Source of the DNA: Flavobacterium sp.
GTDB taxonomy: Bacteria; Bacteroidota; Bacteroidia; Flavobacteriales; Flavobacteriaceae
NCBI GenBank assembly: GCA_023253295.1
Contig: JALRGZ010000002.1
Span: 1 to 36,297, forward strand
Reading direction: 5' to 3'
Length of the DNA stretch: 36,297 nt
Below, piece by piece: positions 12,690 to 20,946 of this stretch (position 1 is its first letter; each line of letters starts with the position of its first letter). Below the pieces are notes generated by a model. The model was not told the origin of the DNA, ran no database searches, and saw only the letters and a list, made by a program, of their open reading frames with translations. Position numbers and translations under genes: made by a program.

Positions 12690-13440
12690 TTAACCAATCA
12701 TAGCCTTTTGTTTCCAGTTCTTTAGCCAGTGATTTATCTCCAGTTTTTATAATTTTCCCATCTTGCATCACATGTATGAACGTTGGCTCAATATAATCTA
12801 GTAGTCGTTGATAGTGAGTTATCAAAACTACAGCATTAGATTCGTTAGCTAAACTATTAATTCCCTTAGCAACAATTTTTAAAGCGTCAATATCTAGCCC
12901 TGAATCTGTTTCATCTAATATAGATAACTTTGTGTCTAACACAGCCATCTGAAGTATCTCATTACGTTTTTTTTCACCACCAGAGAATCCCTCATTAACG
13001 CTTCTATTCAAAAATGCAGGATCCATATTGATAACTTCTAACTTTTGTGTGATGAAATCAAAAAACTCTAATGGATCTAGTTCCTCTAAACCTTGATATT
13101 TTCTTCTTGCGTTGCAAGAAAGCCGCAGAAAATCAGCATTACTTACTCCAGGTATTTCTATTGGATACTGAAAACCTAAGAATATCCCTTTTTGAGATCT
13201 CTCTTCAGGATCAGTTTCAATAATAGACTCACCATTGAACAAAATATCTCCTCCTGTGATCCTATAAGCTGAATGACCAGCTACAATCTTGGCAAACGTG
13301 CTTTTACCAGAACCATTTTTTCCCATTATTGCGTGGATTTCACCAGCATTGACCTTTAAATTTAAATCTTTGATAACTGGTGTATCATTTATTGATGCTT
13401 TAAGCCCTTGAATTTCAAGGATAGGCGAAGTGTTAACCAT
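12685..13440 (-). CDS. sufC: Fe-S cluster assembly ATPase SufC
   Basis: SufC (Ycf16) is the ABC-type ATPase of the SUF complex, which builds Fe-S clusters under plastid conditions. From the ATG at 13440 it is 251 residues, the usual length. Walker A GKNGSGKS is at about residues 40-47. The signature [10 protein letters not shown] and the Walker B region [12 protein letters not shown] follow. The ORF track begins at 13455, but that codon is TTG, would overlap sufB, and adds five non-conserved residues, so I reject it. A GAAGGAAC ribosome-binding stretch lies at the end of sufB. sufB-sufC form a minus-strand pair with a 7-base gap. Confidence 0.97.
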   Translation of the reverse strand: MVNTSPILEIQGLKASINDTPVIKDLNLKVNAGEIHAIMGKNGSGKSTFAKIVAGHSAYRITGGDILFNGESIIETDPEERSQKGIFLGFQYPIEIPGVSNADFLRLSCNARRKYQGLEELDPLEFFDFITQKLEVINMDPAFLNRSVNEGFSGGEKKRNEILQMAVLDTKLSILDETDSGLDIDALKIVAKGINSLANESNAVVLITHYQRLLDYIEPTFIHVMQDGKIIKTGDKSLAKELETKGYDWLK

Positions 13441-13447
13441 ATTTTTT

Positions 13448-14932
13448 TTATCCAACTGTTCCTTCTAATTTTAAACTTAATAAGCGGTCTGCTTCTAGAG
13501 CAAATTCCATAGGCAACTCGCTAAAAACATCTTTACAAAAGCCACTAATCATCAAGCTTATAGCCGACTCCATATCTATACCGCGTTGTAAGAAGTAGAA
13601 CAACTGTTCTTCTTCTATTTTAGAAGTTGAAGCTTCGTGTTCCACAGTACTTGTTGGATTATTAACTTGTATATAAGGGAAAGTATTTGCCTGTGATTTA
13701 TCTCCAATTAACATAGAATCACATTGAGAATAATTGACACTGTGATGAGCTTTTGGTCCAATTTTCACTTGACCTCTATAAGTATTCTTGGAGTTACCGG
13801 AAGATATGCCTTTTGAAACAATACGACTTTTTGTTCTAGGAGCTACATGAATCATTTTGGTTCCAGTGTCAGCTTGCTGATAGTTATTGGTCAATGCTAC
13901 AGAATAAAATTCACCTATTGAATTTTCTCCGGCTAAAACGCAACTAGGGTACTTCCACGTAATAGATGAACCTGTTTCAACCTGTGTCCAAGAAATTTTA
14001 GAATTTTTTCCTGCACATAAGCCGCGCTTAGTGACAAAATTATATATTCCGCCAATTCCATTTTCATCACCTGAGTACCAATTTTGTACAGTAGAGTACT
14101 TAATCTCTGCATTATCTAATGCAACTAACTCAACAATAGCAGCATGTAACTGATTTGTATCAAATTGAGGCGCCGTGCAACCTTCTAAATAACTAACTTT
14201 GCTATTAACATCAGCTATAATCAACGTTCTCTCGAACTGACCAGAATCCTGATTATTTATTCTAAAATATGTAGATAACTCTAATGGACAAGTAACATTA
14301 GGAGGAATGTAACAAAAAGACCCCTCACTAAAAACAGCTGAATTTAGTGCTGCAAAATAATTATCGCCTATAGGAACTACTGTACCTAAATACTTCTCTA
14401 CTAGGGATGGATGAGATTGTAATGCTTCAGAAATAGGACAAAAAATAACTCCAACTTTAGAGAGCTCATCTTTAAAAGTGGTTCCAACTGATACGCTATC
14501 AAATATCGCATCTACAGCAACATTAGCTAGTTTTTTTTGTTCTGTTAGTGGAATTCCTAGTTTTTCGAAGGTTGATAAAATGTCTTTATCGACTTCATCT
14601 AGACTTGATAAGTTATCCTTTTTTTTCGGAGCAGAATAATAAAGTATATTTTGATAATCAATATCTGTGTAATGAAGAGATGCCCATGTAGGAGCAATCA
14701 TCTTTTGCCAATATGCGAAAGCCCTCAATCTGAAGTCCAGCATAAATTGAGGTTCTCTTTTTTTCAATGAAATTAACCTAATAACGTCATCATTTATCCC
14801 TTTTGGAAAATCTTCTACTTCAACGTCAGTAGTAAAACCATATTTGTAAGGTTGAGCAAGAATTTTTTGCACATCTAAATTACTCTGATCTTTTTCATTA
14901 AATGTATCTAATGAAGTATCTGTGTTGACCAT
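13448..14932 (-). CDS. sufB: Fe-S cluster assembly scaffold SufB
   Basis: SufB (Ycf24) is the scaffold subunit on which SufBC(D) assembles clusters. The protein has 494 residues and begins at ATG 14932. Family blocks include [26 protein letters not shown] near the N-terminus, [12 protein letters not shown], and the C-terminal [20 protein letters not shown] with [22 protein letters not shown]. The Cys and Glu in SYLEGCTA are among the residues implicated in cluster or sulfur handling in this family. It lies directly upstream of sufC and shares its terminator. Confidence 0.98.
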   Translation of the reverse strand: MVNTDTSLDTFNEKDQSNLDVQKILAQPYKYGFTTDVEVEDFPKGINDDVIRLISLKKREPQFMLDFRLRAFAYWQKMIAPTWASLHYTDIDYQNILYYSAPKKKDNLSSLDEVDKDILSTFEKLGIPLTEQKKLANVAVDAIFDSVSVGTTFKDELSKVGVIFCPISEALQSHPSLVEKYLGTVVPIGDNYFAALNSAVFSEGSFCYIPPNVTCPLELSTYFRINNQDSGQFERTLIIADVNSKVSYLEGCTAPQFDTNQLHAAIVELVALDNAEIKYSTVQNWYSGDENGIGGIYNFVTKRGLCAGKNSKISWTQVETGSSITWKYPSCVLAGENSIGEFYSVALTNNYQQADTGTKMIHVAPRTKSRIVSKGISSGNSKNTYRGQVKIGPKAHHSVNYSQCDSMLIGDKSQANTFPYIQVNNPTSTVEHEASTSKIEEEQLFYFLQRGIDMESAISLMISGFCKDVFSELPMEFALEADRLLSLKLEGTVG

Positions 14933-14963
14933 ACTTTTTAAATTGATAAAATGTGTTATAGAT

Positions 14964-14994
14964 ATTCTATCAATCGTCAGAAGAAAAAAGTCAA
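14964..14994 (-). promoter_or_regulatory. Possible sufBC promoter
   Basis: On the minus strand, TTGACT and TAGAAT (five of six matches each to the consensus hexamers) are separated by 19 bases, about 30 bases upstream of the sufB ATG. The spacing is longer than the ideal 17, so this is only a candidate for the plastid bacterial-type polymerase. Confidence 0.33.
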
Positions 14995-15060
14995 AAAAAA
15001 ATATTGATTGATCTTCACTTAAAATAGGAGACTGTTAACTATAGATAATAGTCATAAACA

Positions 15061-15142
15061 GGGTGAATGGCGGAATGGTAGACGCAGCACACTCAAAATG
15101 TGCCGGCTTGATGTCGTGAGGGTTCAAGTCCCTCTTCACTCA
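15061..15142 (+). tRNA. trnL(CAA): tRNA-Leu (CAA)
   Basis: An 82-base class II cloverleaf. The acceptor arms GGGTGAA and TTCACTC pair, including one G-U. The anticodon stem GCACA/TGTGC holds the loop CTCAAAA with anticodon CAA. A long variable arm follows, the T-arm is GAGGG-TTCAAGT-CCCTC, and the discriminator is A, as expected for leucine. It reads UUG codons. Confidence 0.96.
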
Positions 15143-15228
15143 TGCCTCTAATAGAGGATTATAATCAATGTAGACAACTTCCAATTTATTAATTAAAGAA
15201 AAAATCTCTAAGATTTTTATAAAAATAT

Positions 15229-16173
15229 ATGACATTACTAATAGTAGGGGCTACTGGAACTTTAGGCAGACAAATTGTCAGAAGAGCTATAGACGAAGGT
15301 TACCAAGTAAAGTGCTTGGTTAGGAATTTGAGAAAAGCTTATTTTCTTAGAGAATGGGGAGCAGAACTGATTTATGGTGATCTAAGTTTACCAGAGACAT
15401 TGCCTCTGGCCTTAAAGGACGTAACAGCCATAATAGATGCATCTACCGCTAGGCCTTCTGATCCATATAACGCAGAGACAGTTGACTTAAAAGGTAAACT
15501 AGCTCTAATAGAAGCAGCAAAAATTGTAAATGTAGAGAGATTTATTTTCTTCTCTGTGATCAATAGTGAAAAATATTCGGATGTTCCACTGGTAAAATTA
15601 AAGCTAGATATAGAATTCTATTTACAAAAATCGGGGATAAAATATACGATATTTTATCTTGGAGGATTCTTCCAAGGACTTATTAGCCAATATGCAATTC
15701 CAATATTAGAAAAACAACCTATCTGGGTGACTGGAGAAAATACATCAATAGGATATATAGATACATCTGATATAGCAAAATTTGCATTGCGAAGTTTAGC
15801 ACTAAAAGAGACAGAATCTCAAAAATTCCCTCTAGTAGGAAGAAAAAATTGGAATTCTCAAGAAATCATACAACTTTGTGAACGTCTATCTGGACAAACA
15901 GCACGAATTACTAAAATTCCTATTAGTGCGCTGATAATATTTAGACAATTAATGGGATTTTTTGAATGGGGAGCTAATATAGCGGAGAGACTAGCGTTTG
16001 CTGAATTATTAGCAACCGGAGAAGACTTCACTAGTGATATGAAGACGACATATAAACTCTTCGGTTTTGAAGAAAATGAAACTGCGACACTTGAAGGTTA
16101 TATGCAAGATTATTTTGGACGAATCTTGAGAAAATTAAAAGAATTAAGTGATGAGAAAGAAAAATCACTGTAA
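15229..16173 (+). CDS. ycf39: NAD(P)-binding protein Ycf39
   Basis: Ycf39 is an atypical short-chain dehydrogenase; its cyanobacterial homologue binds a high-light-inducible protein and delivers chlorophyll to newly made D1 during photosystem II assembly. The 314-residue product opens with a beta-strand and the nucleotide-binding GATGTLG motif (residues 7-13). NmrA-like features follow: RDLKG-type spacing, FIFFSVINSEKY, and GYIDTSDIAKFALRSL in the middle. It is a single gene in a gap between trnL and psbI. Enzyme activity has not been proven for the family. Confidence 0.95.
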   Translation: MTLLIVGATGTLGRQIVRRAIDEGYQVKCLVRNLRKAYFLREWGAELIYGDLSLPETLPLALKDVTAIIDASTARPSDPYNAETVDLKGKLALIEAAKIVNVERFIFFSVINSEKYSDVPLVKLKLDIEFYLQKSGIKYTIFYLGGFFQGLISQYAIPILEKQPIWVTGENTSIGYIDTSDIAKFALRSLALKETESQKFPLVGRKNWNSQEIIQLCERLSGQTARITKIPISALIIFRQLMGFFEWGANIAERLAFAELLATGEDFTSDMKTTYKLFGFEENETATLEGYMQDYFGRILRKLKELSDEKEKSL

Positions 16174-16295
16174 AAACTATTGTAATTAAGTTACAAAAGT
16201 TTCATGGTAATTCATTTTATTCAAGAACTAGATATATAATAATAACAGTACAGATCTACTAATGTAGATAGAAAAAATTTTTCCGGAGATAGATA

Positions 16296-16412
16296 ATGTT
16301 CACATTAAAGATTGTTGTTTATACTACAGTGACCTTGTTTGTATCTCTTTTCGCATTTGGTTTCCTATCTAATGATGCTTCGAGAAACCCAAACAGAAAA
16401 GATTTAGAATAG
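16296..16412 (+). CDS. psbI: Photosystem II protein PsbI
   Basis: This 38-residue one-helix subunit of the PSII reaction centre was too short for the ORF track. The translation starts [19 protein letters not shown] and continues [19 protein letters not shown]. The family hallmark FGFLSNDxxRNP is present. A CCGGAG ribosome-binding sequence sits about 10 bases upstream of the ATG. A strong terminator lies about 65 bases downstream. Confidence 0.97.
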   Translation: MFTLKIVVYTTVTLFVSLFAFGFLSNDASRNPNRKDLE

Positions 16413-16429
16413 TCAAAGGAGCTAATAGT

Positions 16430-16498
16430 GTGAATTCGTTTGACGGTGAAACCGGTAATCATGACACACAGAGCCAGATAACTGGGAACATTCTTTAA
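16430..16498 (+). other. Candidate 22-codon ORF with GTG start after psbI
   Basis: AAAGGAG at 16415-16421 lies eight bases ahead of a GTG that opens a 22-codon frame (beginning NSFDGETGNHD after the initiator) and ends with TAA inside the loop region of the psbI terminator. The stretch is richer in G and C than the surrounding spacer. I do not recognise the peptide. It may be a real micro-protein translated with psbI, or a chance frame in the psbI 3' UTR. Confidence 0.25.
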
Positions 16499-16524
16499 TG
16501 TTCCCAGTTATCTTTATTTTTTAT
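16476..16524 (+). terminator. psbI terminator
   Basis: A perfect 17-bp stem (AGATAACTGGGAACATT and its complement) with a CTTT loop, followed by TTATTTTTTAT. This is a textbook factor-independent terminator for the psbI unit. Confidence 0.78.
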
Positions 16525-16792
16525 ACTGTGTAAAATAAAAAAAACGAAATACTAAATATTTTTTTTCAAAAAAAATATCAGTAATCTAAGGAGAATGGGG
16601 AAAAACTGATATGTATACTATAATGTTATAAAAGGTCACATTAGATATGAAGAGTTGGCCATAAAAATATAAGTTTAGAAATAAATATTCTCAATCAGAA
16701 TTTCTGAAAGTCTCTAAAAAAAAGATTAATAAAATTGATGTAAAAGAATTTAGAAGTTCAATTAGGATAAAGTAAACAAAAACAAAGTAAAA
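16525..16792 (+). other. Intergenic region psbI-cemA
   Basis: A 268-base very AT-rich spacer holding the likely cemA promoter and leader. A perfect TATAAT occurs at about 16618-16623 (in GTATACTATAATG), but I see no good -35 box at the right distance. AAGGAG followed by ATGGGG near 16590 opens only a four-codon frame. No RNA gene is recognisable. Confidence 0.45.
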
Positions 16793-17629
16793 ATGAAGAA
16801 TTGGCGCTTAAATAATATAAATCAGTCTGCTTTTGAAAAGACAGGTCCAGTACCACGTTCTATCACAAAAACGTTTGAAAAGTTTAAGAAAGAATTAGAA
16901 CCAAACTCAGAATCAGAGATCATTGAAGAATTCAGAGTTTCTAGATATCAAACAGCTGCTTCTATTAAGTATTTAATCTTATTAGTTGCCGTACCTTTCA
17001 TTGTTAATCAAATATCAAGGAATTTTATATTCTCTCCGTTTATTGATTACTTCTGGAATGATAATCAATCAGATATCTTCTTGAATGCATCACAGGAAGA
17101 AAGAGCATTTGGAGAATTACAAAGATTTGAGGAAAAAATACATTTCGAGATCTTGATTGGGCAATCTCCACCTCTATCACAAGAATCAATTGATAGAGAA
17201 GTAAAAAATAAAGCTATGGAATTAGCGCAGTTCTTTGTTCAAGAAAGTACTGATGCAATTAAAAACTTACTTTCAGACATACTTGCATTTATAAGTTTTG
17301 CGTATCTAGTGTTTACTGGAGGAAGACAAATAGCGGTCTTAAAATCGTTTATTAATGAACTAATATACGGATTGAGTGATACAGCTAAAGCATTTCTTAT
17401 CATACTATTTACTGATATATTTGTTGGTTTCCACTCAACACATGGATGGGAGGTAGTTCTAGAAAATGGTCTTAGACACTTTGGCTTACCTGAGAATCAT
17501 GATCTTATCTTCCTATTTATCGCAACTTTCCCAGTTGTTCTAGATACAGTATTTAAATACTGGATATTTAGGTATCTGAATCAAGTGTCGCCTTCAGCTG
17601 TGGCAACATATCATGAAATGAATGACTAA
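16793..17629 (+). CDS. cemA: Chloroplast envelope membrane protein CemA
   Basis: CemA (Ycf10) is an inner-envelope protein implicated in proton extrusion and in control of inorganic-carbon uptake and non-photochemical quenching. The 278-residue product has a charged N-terminus, GPVPRSITKTFEKFK, and hydrophobic segments near residues 60-77 (YLILLVAVPFIV), 165-180 (FISFAYLVFTGG) and the C-terminal quarter. Family-typical motifs are LIILFTDIFVGFHSTHGWE and FPVVLDTVFKYWIFRYLNQVSPSAVATYH. Both are split here only for quoting. Confidence 0.95.
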   Translation: MKNWRLNNINQSAFEKTGPVPRSITKTFEKFKKELEPNSESEIIEEFRVSRYQTAASIKYLILLVAVPFIVNQISRNFIFSPFIDYFWNDNQSDIFLNASQEERAFGELQRFEEKIHFEILIGQSPPLSQESIDREVKNKAMELAQFFVQESTDAIKNLLSDILAFISFAYLVFTGGRQIAVLKSFINELIYGLSDTAKAFLIILFTDIFVGFHSTHGWEVVLENGLRHFGLPENHDLIFLFIATFPVVLDTVFKYWIFRYLNQVSPSAVATYHEMND

Positions 17630-17634
17630 TTCTA

Positions 17635-17663
17635 AGGTCAGAATATAAAAGAAAATCTGACCT
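17635..17663. terminator. Hairpin between convergent cemA and psaL
   Basis: AGGTCAGA and TCTGACCT form an 8-bp stem five bases after the cemA stop, in the 57-base gap between the two converging genes. A T-run follows some 10 bases downstream on the plus strand. Probably a 3'-end element; moderate support. Confidence 0.42.
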
Positions 17664-17686
17664 AGAACCTTAGATTTTTTAGGTGT

Positions 17687-18121
17687 TTAGAATAGTTTTA
17701 CATTACTAAGTAATACAAAAGCAAAACTTGCTCCACCGATAGCACCTACTAACCAACCAGATGTAAATTGCTTCCATCCTTTAGAACTTTGAAGTTGATC
17801 GCTTACTTCACTATCTTCAAAAGATACAACACCATAAATAGCAAGACAAGCAGACATGATAATTACAAGGCCTAAAGAAGAGAAGAAACCCGATAATAGT
17901 GCTACATCAGAATTTCTTAATGGGCCTAACTTATAGAAAGGTCCTACTAGGAAGTATCCATGAGTCATTCCTATCTCTAGACCTCTAAAAAGTGGAGATA
18001 TTCCTGGTCTATAAGCAGGTAAATTTCCTAGCAAAGATCTAGTAAAACTTGATGTACTCACTGGAGTAGCTAAGTTACCTACGAAGGGATCATCATTATA
18101 CGGTTTAATAAATTGTGACAT
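17687..18121 (-). CDS. psaL: Photosystem I reaction centre subunit XI
   Basis: PsaL joins PSI monomers into trimers in cyanobacteria and forms the docking side for antenna in algae. From the ATG at 18121 it is 144 residues beginning [20 protein letters not shown], which aligns with red algal PsaL N-termini. The ORF-track start at 18154 adds 11 residues with no family counterpart, so I prefer the internal ATG, although neither has a Shine-Dalgarno sequence. Conserved [34 protein letters not shown] and [15 protein letters not shown] are present, with two or three membrane segments. Confidence 0.96.
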   Translation of the reverse strand: MSQFIKPYNDDPFVGNLATPVSTSSFTRSLLGNLPAYRPGISPLFRGLEIGMTHGYFLVGPFYKLGPLRNSDVALLSGFFSSLGLVIIMSACLAIYGVVSFEDSEVSDQLQSSKGWKQFTSGWLVGAIGGASFAFVLLSNVKLF

Positions 18122-18280
18122 ATTACTTTTATAATTAACAATAAGTTTGTTCATTCACTACTTATATAGTAGCAATATTAATTAGATTTTGTAAAAAAAA
18201 CTCTCTTAATAAAATATTAAGTAAAAGAAAGTTACAGTAATGTATACTTTATATATTATCACTTTGTAAAGAATCTTACT

Positions 18281-18376
18281 ATGAGCATACTATTAGGTTA
18301 CATTATTTTATTAGCTTGTGCATTCGGTTTTGCAGCTGGACTTTACTTTGGTCTTTCTTCGATCAAACTTATTTAA
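18281..18376 (+). CDS. petL: Cytochrome b6f subunit 6 (PetL)
   Basis: This 31-residue single-helix peptide is not in the ORF track. It reads MSILLGYIILLACAFGFAAG then LYFGLSSIKLI. The C-terminal pattern of two aromatic or hydrophobic residues, then GL and KLI, matches PetL from plants and algae (for example a GLSKIRLI ending in spinach). PetL stabilises the cytochrome b6f dimer. It lies 79 bases ahead of ycf4 and has its own terminator hairpin. An alternative small subunit is unlikely given the C-terminus. Confidence 0.88.
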   Translation: MSILLGYIILLACAFGFAAGLYFGLSSIKLI

Positions 18377-18385
18377 AAATTAATT

Positions 18386-18424
18386 GTGCTTAATTGGAAG
18401 TTAAATCCAAGTAAGCACTTTCTT
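18386..18424 (+). terminator. petL terminator
   Basis: GTGCTTA pairs with TAAGCAC and TTGGA with TCCAA around a 7-base loop, giving a 12-bp interrupted stem followed by TTTCTTT. It starts ten bases after the petL stop and ends about 35 bases before ycf4. Confidence 0.6.
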
Positions 18425-18455
18425 TACTAATAAAAAATTTATATAAAAAAGTACT

Positions 18456-18995
18456 ATGGATACTCGCTATGATCTTATTCTAGGATCTCGGAGAACTAGC
18501 AATTATTTGTGGATGATTATGACCTTTATTGGAGGAAGTGGATTCTTCTTAGCAGGTTTATCAAGTTATCTAGGATCTCAATTACTACCATTTGCAGATA
18601 CAAAAGAAATTGTATTTATTCCGCAAGGAATCGTAATGACATTTTACGGAACAACGGGAATCTTACTAAGTGCATTTTTGGGCGCAACAATCTATTTAAA
18701 TGTAGGAGGGGGATATAATTTATACGATAAAAAGAATAAAAAAATAGAGATATTCCGACTAGGTTTTCCAGGGAAAAAGAAAGAGATTTGTCTTTCCTAT
18801 TCAATGAAAGAAATTAAGTCTGTTAAACTAATTATATCAGAAGGAATAAATCCCAAAAGGGAAATTTACTTACGAACAAAGGATCAGAGAGAAGTACCCA
18901 TAACACGGGTAGGGGAGCCATTATTATTATCACAAATTGAAGAAGAAGCTGTTGAATTAGCTAGTTTCTTAGAGGTGCCTCTAGAGGGTTTATAA
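18456..18995 (+). CDS. ycf4: Photosystem I assembly protein Ycf4
   Basis: Ycf4 is a thylakoid protein needed for assembling PSI in algae. The 179-residue product has the usual two N-terminal membrane segments ([24 protein letters not shown], and [23 protein letters not shown]; split by a short hydrophilic loop with IVFIPQG). A basic stroma-facing domain follows ([13 protein letters not shown]) and the ending EVPLEGL is typical. The start is ATG without a clear ribosome-binding site. Confidence 0.96.
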   Translation: MDTRYDLILGSRRTSNYLWMIMTFIGGSGFFLAGLSSYLGSQLLPFADTKEIVFIPQGIVMTFYGTTGILLSAFLGATIYLNVGGGYNLYDKKNKKIEIFRLGFPGKKKEICLSYSMKEIKSVKLIISEGINPKREIYLRTKDQREVPITRVGEPLLLSQIEEEAVELASFLEVPLEGL

Positions 18996-19001
18996 AAATA
19001 A

Positions 19002-19029
19002 TAGACATAGAATTAATTTATGATATAAT
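19002..19029 (+). promoter_or_regulatory. Promoter of trnG(UCC)
   Basis: TAGACA (five of six matches to TTGACA) and a perfect TATAAT are separated by 16 bases. The -10 box ends 16 bases before the mature tRNA-Gly, leaving room for a short leader. Confidence 0.5.
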
Positions 19030-19045
19030 CTTATAAGAACAAGAA

Positions 19046-19116
19046 GCGGGCATAGTTTAGTGGTAAAACCTTAGCCTTCCAAGCTAATGCTGAGGGTTCG
19101 ATTCCCTCTGCCCGCT
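19046..19116 (+). tRNA. trnG(UCC): tRNA-Gly (UCC)
   Basis: A 71-base cloverleaf with a perfect acceptor stem GCGGGCA/TGCCCGC. The anticodon stem TTAGC/GCTAA has the loop CTTCCAA (anticodon TCC). The T-arm is GAGGG-TTCGATT-CCCTC, and the discriminator is T, as expected for glycine. No intron, unlike land-plant trnG(UCC). Confidence 0.97.
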
Positions 19117-19124
19117 ATTGAGAA

Positions 19125-19177
19125 GAAAAACTATATCTTTTGCCTTTGTGTAAGGTTAAAAGATATAGTTTTTTTTA
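19125..19177 (+). terminator. Terminator after trnG(UCC)
   Basis: AAAAACTATATCTTTT pairs perfectly with AAAAGATATAGTTTTT over 16 bp, with a short inner GCC/GGT pairing, followed by more T residues. It starts nine bases after the tRNA. Confidence 0.65.
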
Positions 19178-19828
19178 TGTGTATCCTGGATACATATCAA
19201 AAATATCATTTAAAAATAGTTATTAAGAAACTTAAAGTTTTAGTGTCAAATAAAAAAGACAAATTCTTTATCTCCCAACAATCTGAAAAGGAATAAATTC
19301 TATTAACAAAAGTATTGTTTCTGGTCATTAGTGGATCGGATTCTATTGGTATTCGTCACAACAAAAAATGAAAAAAGTTTTTTGTATTTATGTTTTTTGA
19401 CCTAAGAGCACATTAAGTGTATAAGAATAACTATGTTTTTTACCATAAATAAGGTTAAATATTCAATATCTTTTTCACGATAGAACATGGTTCGTTGTCG
19501 TTCTAAAAGACCAGATACGGCTAATAGTCAACTGTCAAACAACGAGAGCTAAATAAAAAAAATTCTATTTATTAACAGATACTAGCTAATTATGATTAAG
19601 AATATTTGAATATTTCTATCTATTTGTGATATTACCATACAATAATAAACGCTCTTCAGTATAATGGAGATGTCAGGTAATAAAAGCATTAAGCTTAACT
19701 AACATAATCACTATTAATTCCATCTATAGACTAGACATTTATGATTTTGTCTATCTGATAAATAGGACTAATGGTGCAACACAGTTCTTTATAAATTCCC
19801 TTTACTACTTTTTCAGGAGGTAATATCT
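19178..19828 (+). other. Long spacer upstream of psbE
   Basis: About 650 bases with no recognised gene, unusually large for this compact genome. It must hold the psbEFLJ promoter and leader. A less AT-rich island at 19484-19552 is listed separately. ATG-starting frames here are short and of low complexity. I looked for RNase P RNA signatures and did not find them. Confidence 0.5.
19487..19552 (+). other. Composition island: 21-codon frame or structured RNA
   Basis: An ATG frame of 21 codons (MVRCRSKRPDTANSQLSNNE...) ends with TAA at 19550-19552. The same stretch has inverted arms TCGTTGT and ACAACGA near its ends, so it could also fold as an RNA. It is more balanced in base composition than its surroundings. 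There is no Shine-Dalgarno sequence. I do not recognise it; it could be a gene remnant. Confidence 0.2.
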
Positions 19829-20083
19829 ATGTCAGGAGGCTCAACAGGAGAACGTCCCTTCTCTGATATAATTACTAGTATTCGTTACTGGATTATTCAC
19901 AGTATTACTATTCCGGCTCTTTTCGTAGCAGGATGGCTTTTTGTTAGTACTGGACTAGCGTACGATATTTTTGGTACGCCTAGACCTAATGAGTACTTCA
20001 CACAAGAGCGTCAACAAGTTCCACTAGTTAATGATCGCTTCAGCGCGAAACAAGAACTAGAAGATCTAACAAAAGGTTTATAA
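19829..20083 (+). CDS. psbE: Cytochrome b559 alpha subunit
   Basis: PsbE is the large cytochrome b559 subunit of PSII. The 84-residue product has the conserved [21 protein letters not shown] and the haem-ligating His in [20 protein letters not shown], followed by [19 protein letters not shown] very strong CAGGAGGT ribosome-binding site precedes the ATG. It leads the psbE-psbF-psbL-psbJ operon, which is kept in almost all plastids. Confidence 0.99.
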
Positions 20084-20101
20084 TAATTATAGGAGCATTA
20101 A

Positions 20102-20230
20102 ATGAGTAAGATAAAGCAACCTATTTCGTATCCTATTTTCACTTTCAGATGGTTAGCTATCCATGGTATTGCTGTTCCAACAGTTTTCTTCCTTGGTGCA
20201 ATCACTTCTATGCAATTTATTCAAAGATAG
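20102..20230 (+). CDS. psbF: Cytochrome b559 beta subunit
   Basis: This 42-residue partner of PsbE was missed by the ORF track because of its size. It contains [20 protein letters not shown], with the His that supplies the second haem ligand, and ends in MQFIQR. The ATG lies 18 bases after the psbE stop, with an AGGAG sequence ahead of it. Confidence 0.98.
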   Translation: MSKIKQPISYPIFTFRWLAIHGIAVPTVFFLGAITSMQFIQR

Positions 20231-20239
20231 GAGTTTAAT

Positions 20240-20356
20240 ATGAGCGGTCCTAATCCTAATAAACAACCAGTTGAATTAAATCGTACTTCGCTTTTCTGGG
20301 GCTTACTTACGATTTTTGTACTTGCAGTATTATTCTCTAGCTACTTCTTCAATTAA
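20240..20356 (+). CDS. psbL: Photosystem II protein PsbL
   Basis: This 38-residue one-helix PSII subunit reads [20 protein letters not shown] and ends in SSYFFN, both diagnostic for PsbL, which supports the quinone-binding side and PSII dimers. It begins nine bases after psbF, and a GGAG ribosome-binding sequence overlaps the psbF stop. A genuine ATG is encoded, so no RNA editing of the start is needed. Confidence 0.98.
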   Translation: MSGPNPNKQPVELNRTSLFWGLLTIFVLAVLFSSYFFN

Positions 20357-20451
20357 GAAGTACTACGGAATAAATACAATATTGCAAAAAAAATTAATTA
20401 ACCTGTAAAACTAATTAGTTTTATAGAATATCAGATCAGGAGAAAAATCAT

Positions 20452-20571
20452 ATGGCTAGTACAGGTAGAATTCCTTTATGGCTTATTGCAACAGTCGGTG
20501 GAACGGCTGCATTAACAGTTGTAGGACTGTTTATATTCGGTTCTTACTCTGGTGTTGGGTCATCTTTATAA
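20452..20571 (+). CDS. psbJ: Photosystem II protein PsbJ
   Basis: A 39-residue one-helix subunit: [20 protein letters not shown], then [19 protein letters not shown]. The motif GRIPLWLI and the YSGxGSSL ending are typical of PsbJ, which aids forward electron flow and assembly of the extrinsic proteins. It closes the psbEFLJ operon. An AGGAG site sits about 12 bases before the ATG, and the stop codon is the first pair of the downstream terminator. Confidence 0.98.
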   Translation: MASTGRIPLWLIATVGGTAALTVVGLFIFGSYSGVGSSL

Positions 20572-20635
20572 AAAAAAGAATTAAAGAAACTCCATGCATA
20601 TAAATTGCATGGAGTTTCTTTAATTCTTTTTTTTA
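20569..20635. terminator. Shared terminator of psbJ and psaI, 30-bp perfect stem
   Basis: Bases 20569-20598 and 20606-20635 are perfect complements around a 7-base loop (TATAAAT). The left end is the psbJ stop TAA and the right end is the complement of the psaI stop. Runs of eight A and eight T at the outer edges give a U-tract on each strand, so one element terminates both converging units. Confidence 0.9.
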
Positions 20636-20743
20636 AGCAATTTCATCTTGCTCTATGTAAATAAAAGCAAAAGCCATAACGAAACCTGGAAATATAATAC
20701 CAATGATAGGTACAAGGATAGAAGGCAGATAAGCAGCTGTCAT
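20633..20743 (-). CDS. psaI: Photosystem I subunit VIII (PsaI)
   Basis: A 36-residue one-helix PSI subunit not in the ORF track: [20 protein letters not shown], then [16 protein letters not shown]. The YLPSILVP start and the YIE-x-DEIA end are diagnostic. PsaI helps anchor PsaL. GGAGGTTG lies about 8 bases ahead of the ATG. It converges on psbJ. Confidence 0.97.
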   Translation of the reverse strand: MTAAYLPSILVPIIGIIFPGFVMAFAFIYIEQDEIA

Positions 20744-20822
20744 AATTTTACAACCTCCAAATAGAGAGAATATATTGAAAAAAGTTCTACTAAATCTACT
20801 ATAACATCTAGTAGTCTACTGT

Positions 20823-20851
20823 ATTATAACTGGCAAATAATGTAGTATGAA
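20823..20851 (-). promoter_or_regulatory. Possible psaI promoter
   Basis: On the minus strand a perfect TATAAT lies 17 bases after TTCATA (four of six matches), about 80 bases upstream of the psaI ATG. The -10 is good and the -35 is weak. Confidence 0.4.
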
Positions 20852-20946
20852 AATAAGTAAATATATTTTTAAAACTAAGTCTTAATTTAAGAAGATATCT
20901 ACAAACATCGAAAAAGTGAATATAAAAGTAAGAAATAAAAAATAAA

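Noticed and set aside
13441-13455. TTG start giving SufC five extra residues (ORF track)
   Set aside because: Non-ATG, overlaps sufB, and the next codon in frame is an ATG that gives the standard 251-residue protein.
18122-18154. Upstream ATG for psaL
   Set aside because: Adds 11 residues not seen in red algal PsaL; the internal ATG gives the conserved N-terminus.
19087-19296. ORF of 69 aa starting inside trnG
   Set aside because: Begins within the tRNA and runs through its terminator; low-complexity Lys-rich translation.
19178-19828. RNase P RNA (rnpB) in the long spacer before psbE
   Set aside because: No GAGGAAAGTCC-type P4 strand and no matching 3' ACAGAA element were found here or in the other long spacers.
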